A stretch of 36,328 nucleotides of DNA from Ruminococcus sp. (GTDB lineage Bacteria; Bacillota; Clostridia; Oscillospirales; Acutalibacteraceae): NCBI GenBank assembly GCA_022510945.1, contig JAFLSK010000015.1:1-36328 (forward strand). The letters are read 5' to 3'. The notes under the pieces were generated by a model that was given only the letters and a program-made list of their open reading frames with translations, was not told the DNA's origin and searched no databases. Both the position numbers and the translations under genes were made by a program. Each line of letters starts with the position of its first letter. Within the stretch, counting starts at the first letter, position 1. Of this stretch, positions 33,142 to 36,328 are shown piece after piece.

Positions 33142-34734
33142 TTAAATTACAGTTACTTTCAGTTTCAATTTCACTCCGTTGACCTTGATTGTCAGCTTGG
33201 TCGTACCTCTTTTAAGTCCGCGGATTTTCAGCTTTTTCGCCTTGCGCGAGGACTTAACCTTCGCAATTTTTGTATTCTTATATGTGTTTTTCAGGTTCGG
33301 AACCTTGCCCGAAATTTTCACGGTCTTTGTCTGCCCCTTTTTAAGCTTTATCTTATTTTTGGAAAGCTTCGGCGAGGTGACGACGTTAACAAGGCAGGTA
33401 GCCGTCTTATTCCGGTACTTCACTTTTATTTTCGCAACTCCGCGCTTTAGGGCGTAGATTTTGCCTTTAGATGTTATCTTTGCGACCTTTTTGTTACTTG
33501 AGGAAAAGGTTACGGACAATTTCTTTCCTCTTTTGTCGGTAGCCTTAAGATTGATTACCTTACCTGCTTGCAGCGTTGCAGCGATAATGTTTAGCTTTAT
33601 GCTCGCAAAATCGACCGTAGCCGCTACGCCGTTCGGTTTCTCGGTAGGCTTCTTAGTCGGTGTTTCGGTCGGGTCTGTAGCCTTCGGCGGAGTCGGCTTC
33701 GGAGTGGTCGGGCTCGGACTTGTCGGTGCCGGACCTGTCGGGTCGACAGTTTCAGCCACAGTCGGATTCTCGGTGGGTTCGGTATCTACTACCGACGAAA
33801 CCGAAGTCGGCTGAGTCACATCGGGACACGTTCCCGGCGGCTCCGCTTCCGTTGATTCTACAAAAGGTGATGTTGTTGGGGAAGTAGTCGACGCCACCTG
33901 TGGATTGTCTGTCGGCGGAGGAGCGCCGCCCGGCACGTCTCCTGTGGGTTCTTCGGACGGTTCGTCTACAATCCCCGTGGAGTAAGAAAGCGTAAGTGAG
34001 CCGTCCATATTCTCGACGAGGGTGAAGTAGACATAAACGCCCGCGGGAACGTAGAGCTTGTTCGAATTTGTGCCTGTTATTGACGTGTTATAGAGAGTCG
34101 CTGAGGTTGCGTCTGTGCCGAGCCATCCGTTTGTCATATACCACGCGGCGTTGTTCTCCTCCTTAACGCCGACGTACGCCTCCTCGCTTAGGAACACTGT
34201 CAACTTACCGTTCTTGAACCTGAACTCGCCCATTTCGTAGTCATTTTCTTCGCAGGCGTAGTTGCGGCCGTATATCCAACCGAACAGGTAGTAAACCTTA
34301 TCTGAGCCCGTGTCGAGCTTTTCGTGCGGCTTTGGCGCGGACTCGACTTGCTCAGGAGCACCATTCGTAACAGTCCAATTATCAAACGGTGCGACGCCGT
34401 TTTGCTTGTATTTATTTATAACTTTTGCGACCGATTTTATCCCGCTGTCGCCTATTAATGAGCCATATGCGCTCTCAAGCGAAGTGGTGCTCTCGCCGTT
34501 TGAAAGGCTGAGACCGAGCTGTTCGCTGTATGTGGTGAAGTAGTAGTCTCCGATAATACGGGTGTAGCTTTCGTCGGTTAGCGGAGTTTCGGTATCATAA
34601 AGCAGTGTGTAGCCGCCGACCTCGCCGAGGTCAATATAACGAGCGGTTTCGTCGGGTATATCTTTAACAGCAGCGACGCTGAATGTGCTGAAACACAACA
34701 GCAACGCAAGCGAAATCGCAACAAATTTTTTCAT
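33142..34734 (-). CDS. Secreted surface protein with one LGE/GY repeat and a starch-binding-like domain
   Basis: 530 residues. Signal peptide (1-21); one repeat of the type found seven times in the downstream protein (about 33-110: YIDLGEVGGYTLLYD, GDYYFTTYSEQLGLSL); a beta domain at 147-255 (VYYLFGWIYGRNYACEEN, YVGVKEENNAAWYMTNGW) nearly the same as the N-terminal domain of the 1269-residue protein; a Thr/Pro linker (256-372); then two basic BIG2-like domains to the end. The ATG at 34734 overlaps the anti-sigma stop (TGATG); a GTG one codon earlier is possible. GGGGAG precedes it. Third gene of the ECF sigma operon, linking that sigma factor to this class of surface proteins. Confidence 0.85.
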   Translation of the reverse strand: MKKFVAISLALLLCFSTFSVAAVKDIPDETARYIDLGEVGGYTLLYDTETPLTDESYTRIIGDYYFTTYSEQLGLSLSNGESTTSLESAYGSLIGDSGIKSVAKVINKYKQNGVAPFDNWTVTNGAPEQVESAPKPHEKLDTGSDKVYYLFGWIYGRNYACEENDYEMGEFRFKNGKLTVFLSEEAYVGVKEENNAAWYMTNGWLGTDATSATLYNTSITGTNSNKLYVPAGVYVYFTLVENMDGSLTLSYSTGIVDEPSEEPTGDVPGGAPPPTDNPQVASTTSPTTSPFVESTEAEPPGTCPDVTQPTSVSSVVDTEPTENPTVAETVDPTGPAPTSPSPTTPKPTPPKATDPTETPTKKPTEKPNGVAATVDFASIKLNIIAATLQAGKVINLKATDKRGKKLSVTFSSSNKKVAKITSKGKIYALKRGVAKIKVKYRNKTATCLVNVVTSPKLSKNKIKLKKGQTKTVKISGKVPNLKNTYKNTKIAKVKSSRKAKKLKIRGLKRGTTKLTIKVNGVKLKLKVTVI

Positions 34735-35414
34735 CACTCTGTCTCCCCTTCCGCCGCTGCCGACGCGGCAATTCTCAGCATCTCGCTCTCCTCTTCAAAA
34801 CCGACGAGTTCAAATACATATCCGTCCTTTTCCCACACGAGCATAATCGCTTCTTCGCCTGCTCTGATGATATAATCCGTTCCATCAAAGCTTTGCGTGC
34901 GGATTTCGGAAAACTCGCTGTCTGAGGCAGATTTGTAAGAGCCCTTTGTGTACTGCCCGAAGCTGAGATAATCATCACCACTGACATACAGCCTGAGCGC
35001 GCTGTCGCGCTCGGTGTAGCTTTCGTCGAGGGTGTAGCTTTCGGGTGTGAAAGCGAGAACGTAGGCGGTTTCTATCGTCTGCGGGTAGGTCTGTGAGTCG
35101 GTATTGTACTCGAGGTAATCGACCTCCTCGCCGTGCGATACGAAAAATCCGAGCACTGCCTCGCGAATCGCTCCAACCGACATCATTGACGCGAGCAGGA
35201 TAAGCGCCGCCGCGAGCACCGAGATGACCTTGCGCGAGCGCGTGTAGGTCATTTTGTGGTAGACGTTGGTCTGCGACTTGATGAGCTTTTGCATTTTCTT
35301 TTCAAAGTTTTTTGACGGTGCAATCTCCTCGGTCACGGTGAGAGTCGAAAGCCAACTCTCCTCGTAAATCTCGAGCGCCTGCACGAGTATATTGTCATTC
35401 AGAATTTTTTCCAT
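34734..35414 (-). CDS. Membrane anti-sigma factor with DUF4367-type sensor domain
   Basis: Probable anti-sigma factor of 226 residues. A cytoplasmic N-terminal part (1-62) is followed by one membrane helix (63-82) and an external domain. That domain has the DUF4367 pattern: TAYVLAFTPESYTL, YTERDSALRLYVSGDDYLSFGQY, and an ending IRAGEEAIMLVWEKDGYVFELVG. The gene lies 4 bases after the sigma-factor stop and overlaps the start of the surface-protein gene, so all three are one operon. Usual logic: the cytoplasmic part holds the sigma factor until the external domain perceives a signal. The signal is unknown; binding of a ligand by the external domain is inference. Confidence 0.83.
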   Translation of the reverse strand: MEKILNDNILVQALEIYEESWLSTLTVTEEIAPSKNFEKKMQKLIKSQTNVYHKMTYTRSRKVISVLAAALILLASMMSVGAIREAVLGFFVSHGEEVDYLEYNTDSQTYPQTIETAYVLAFTPESYTLDESYTERDSALRLYVSGDDYLSFGQYTKGSYKSASDSEFSEIRTQSFDGTDYIIRAGEEAIMLVWEKDGYVFELVGFEEESEMLRIAASAAAEGETE

Positions 35415-35418
35415 ATCG

Positions 35419-35949
35419 TTACTCCTCTTCCAAAAGCCTGCTCAGCTCACGGCGCGCGCGTTCGAGTCGCTTGCGCACTGCCGCCTCTGATATTTTCAGA
35501 GCCGAGGCTATCTCTCTGTTGGTGAGCTGGTTAAGGTATTTGAGCATCATTACCCTGCTGTACTGCTCGGGAAGCTCTGCGATTTTTTGTGCTACATATT
35601 CGGCGCTGATTCTGCTCTCCGCCGCCTCAGCTATGCTGACAGGCGATTGGTAGGTTTCATCGAGCGGGACGACATTTTGCCGCATATTTTTCGCGTACAT
35701 AGTCTTTGCGACGTTCTCAGCGACAATCACAACAAAACTCTTCGTGCGCGGACTTTCGACATCATCAAGCTTTGCGATATTCTGCAAAATACGGATGAAA
35801 GCGTTGTGAACTGCATCCTCCGCAAGTCCCGTGTCGCGCAAAATTTCGTACGCGCGGCTGAGCATAAGACCGCGGTATTGAATATAAATTTGTTCGAACT
35901 TCGACTTTTCTTCTGCGCCGTCGACGAGCGTCAAATAAAATTGTAGCAT
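35419..35949 (-). CDS. ECF-type RNA polymerase sigma factor
   Basis: Sigma factor of 176 residues with regions 2 and 4 only. Region 2 covers about 20-85 (YRGLMLSRAYEILRDTGLAEDAVHNAFIRILQN) and region 4 covers about 115-172 (IAELPEQYSRVMMLKYLNQLTNREIASALKISEAAVRKRLERARREL, the -35 recognition helix-turn-helix). It starts MLQFYLTLVDGAEEKSKFE, typical of a clostridial ECF group. The promoter at 36011-36043 matches those of two surface-protein genes, so it most likely transcribes its own operon. The downstream anti-sigma gene completes the pair. Confidence 0.93.
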   Translation of the reverse strand: MLQFYLTLVDGAEEKSKFEQIYIQYRGLMLSRAYEILRDTGLAEDAVHNAFIRILQNIAKLDDVESPRTKSFVVIVAENVAKTMYAKNMRQNVVPLDETYQSPVSIAEAAESRISAEYVAQKIAELPEQYSRVMMLKYLNQLTNREIASALKISEAAVRKRLERARRELSRLLEEE

Positions 35950-36010
35950 TTTAACCCCTGATGAGTGCGAAGTTGCCGCACCCTTTCCCCTAAAAAATGT
36001 TTTCTATATA

Positions 36011-36043
36011 CTATAACCTCGGGAAAATGACTTTTGTGACAGG
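36011..36043 (-). promoter_or_regulatory. ECF-type promoter, copy 3 (autoregulatory)
   Basis: Minus strand CCTGTCACAAAA (36043-36032), 14 bp, GTTATAG (36017-36011). It lies about 60 bases before the sigma-factor start. The sequence TATAGTATATA after the spacer is shared with copy 1. Confidence 0.88.
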
Positions 36044-36129
36044 ATTTCCAAAAAAATTATAAAATATTTTTGCTAAAATTACAACTGCAAAAGAACTGTT
36101 GAAAATTGGAAATAAAATTTCAAAAAAAG

Positions 36130-36158
36130 TTGACGTAACAGAGAAGTTGTGCTATAAT
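36130..36158 (+). promoter_or_regulatory. tRNA-Pro promoter
   Basis: TTGACG (36130-36135), 17 bp, TATAAT (36153-36158); the mature tRNA begins 18 bases later. Confidence 0.8.
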
Positions 36159-36176
36159 ACAATGGTTGAAAAATTT

Positions 36177-36253
36177 CCGGGTGTGGCGCAGTTTGGTAGC
36201 GCGCTTGAATGGGGTTCAAGAGGCCGCAGGTTCGACTCCTGTCACTCGGACCA
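36177..36253 (+). tRNA. tRNA-Pro, anticodon GGG
   Basis: Full cloverleaf, 77 nt with encoded CCA. Acceptor CCGGGTG/CACTCGG (one G-U), D arm GCGC/GCGC, anticodon arm CTTGA/TCAAG with loop ATGGGGT (T33, anticodon GGG, G37), T arm GCAGG/CCTGT with TTCGACT. Reads CCC and CCU proline codons. Confidence 0.93.
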
Positions 36254-36292
36254 TAAAATAATGGGTATCCTTTAGGATACCCATTATTTTAT
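36253..36292. terminator. Bidirectional terminator after tRNA-Pro
   Basis: ATAAAATAATGGGTATCC pairs perfectly over 18 bp with its complement around TTTA. The T-rich right arm terminates the tRNA; the left arm complement serves a gene coming from the right edge. Confidence 0.88.
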
Positions 36293-36328
36293 GCCCGAAT
36301 TATAGAAAAGTCCTGCGGCCTCTTGAAG
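36284..36328 (-). CDS. Possible C-terminal end of a minus-strand gene, cut by the window edge
   Basis: Reading from the right edge on the minus strand gives LQEAAGLFYNSGIK then TAA, with the stop inside the shared terminator. That arrangement is typical of a gene end converging on a tRNA gene. Only 14 codons are visible, so it cannot be identified and may be chance. Confidence 0.35.
   Translation of the reverse strand, partial: LQEAAGLFYNSGIK

Noticed and set aside
20716..34734. Search for dockerin (DxNxDG) and LPXTG sortase motifs in the surface proteins
   Set aside because: None found by reading the three large proteins, the CBM26-like protein or the cohesin-like protein.
1..36328. Insertion sequences, transposases, integrases, prophage or restriction genes
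   Set aside because: No coding sequence in the window shows such motifs; apart from the hairpin block the region looks like ordinary chromosome.

Overview
The window looks like chromosomal DNA of a Gram-positive anaerobe of class Clostridia, most likely an Oscillospiraceae/Ruminococcus relative. This is inferred from strong GGAGG ribosome sites, the rpsL-rpsG-fusA-tuf order, a lipoprotein-type sugar ABC importer, an ECF sigma factor with a DUF4367-type anti-sigma, and surface proteins with starch-binding-like and cohesin-like modules recalling the Ruminococcus bromii amylosome. The species cannot be fixed from sequence alone.

Layout. (1) 110-7332: an OmpR-type two-component system diverges from an operon holding a sugar ABC importer (binding lipoprotein, two permeases, no ATPase), a small membrane-anchored adaptor-like protein and a MacB-like membrane protein. 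The divergent spacer holds a near-perfect inverted repeat that is a good candidate regulator site. (2) 7361-10317: proBAC proline biosynthesis operon, then a block of tandem hairpins. (3) 10552-12407: an Amt ammonium channel fused to a PII domain, behind a promoter enclosed by a perfect 10-bp inverted repeat and a leader terminator. (4) 12581-13714: an orphan family 2 glycosyltransferase, then a gene-free stretch with promoter and terminator signals of a possible ~165-nt RNA. (5) 13987-18763: str operon, with a separate promoter for tuf. (6) 18792-20684: a small helical protein, PduL-type phosphotransacylase and family 4 uracil-DNA glycosylase. (7) 20716-27296: a giant secreted repeat protein, a CBM26-like surface protein, a membrane-anchored cohesin-like protein and a tiny membrane protein. 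(8) 27386-29481: galE with a cyclophilin, divergent from a DtxR-family regulator. (9) 29570-36043: two more repeat-rich secreted proteins, the second co-transcribed with an ECF sigma/anti-sigma pair. (10) tRNA-Pro(GGG), a bidirectional terminator, and the probable last codons of a further minus-strand gene.

The most interesting system is the ECF regulon. The same bipartite element, CCTGTCACAAAA then exactly 14 bp then GTTATAG, stands in front of the sigma operon and in front of the two large surface-protein genes (20716-24525 and 29570-33028). The third surface protein is in the sigma operon. The three proteins share modules: a starch-binding-like domain in two, an LGE/GY-LYY repeat in two, Thr/Pro linkers, and very lysine-rich C-terminal domains in all three. 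This suggests a self-regulated surface (glucan- or wall-binding) system in which the anti-sigma factor senses an envelope or substrate signal. Promoter, module and operon facts are read from the sequence; the function is inferred.
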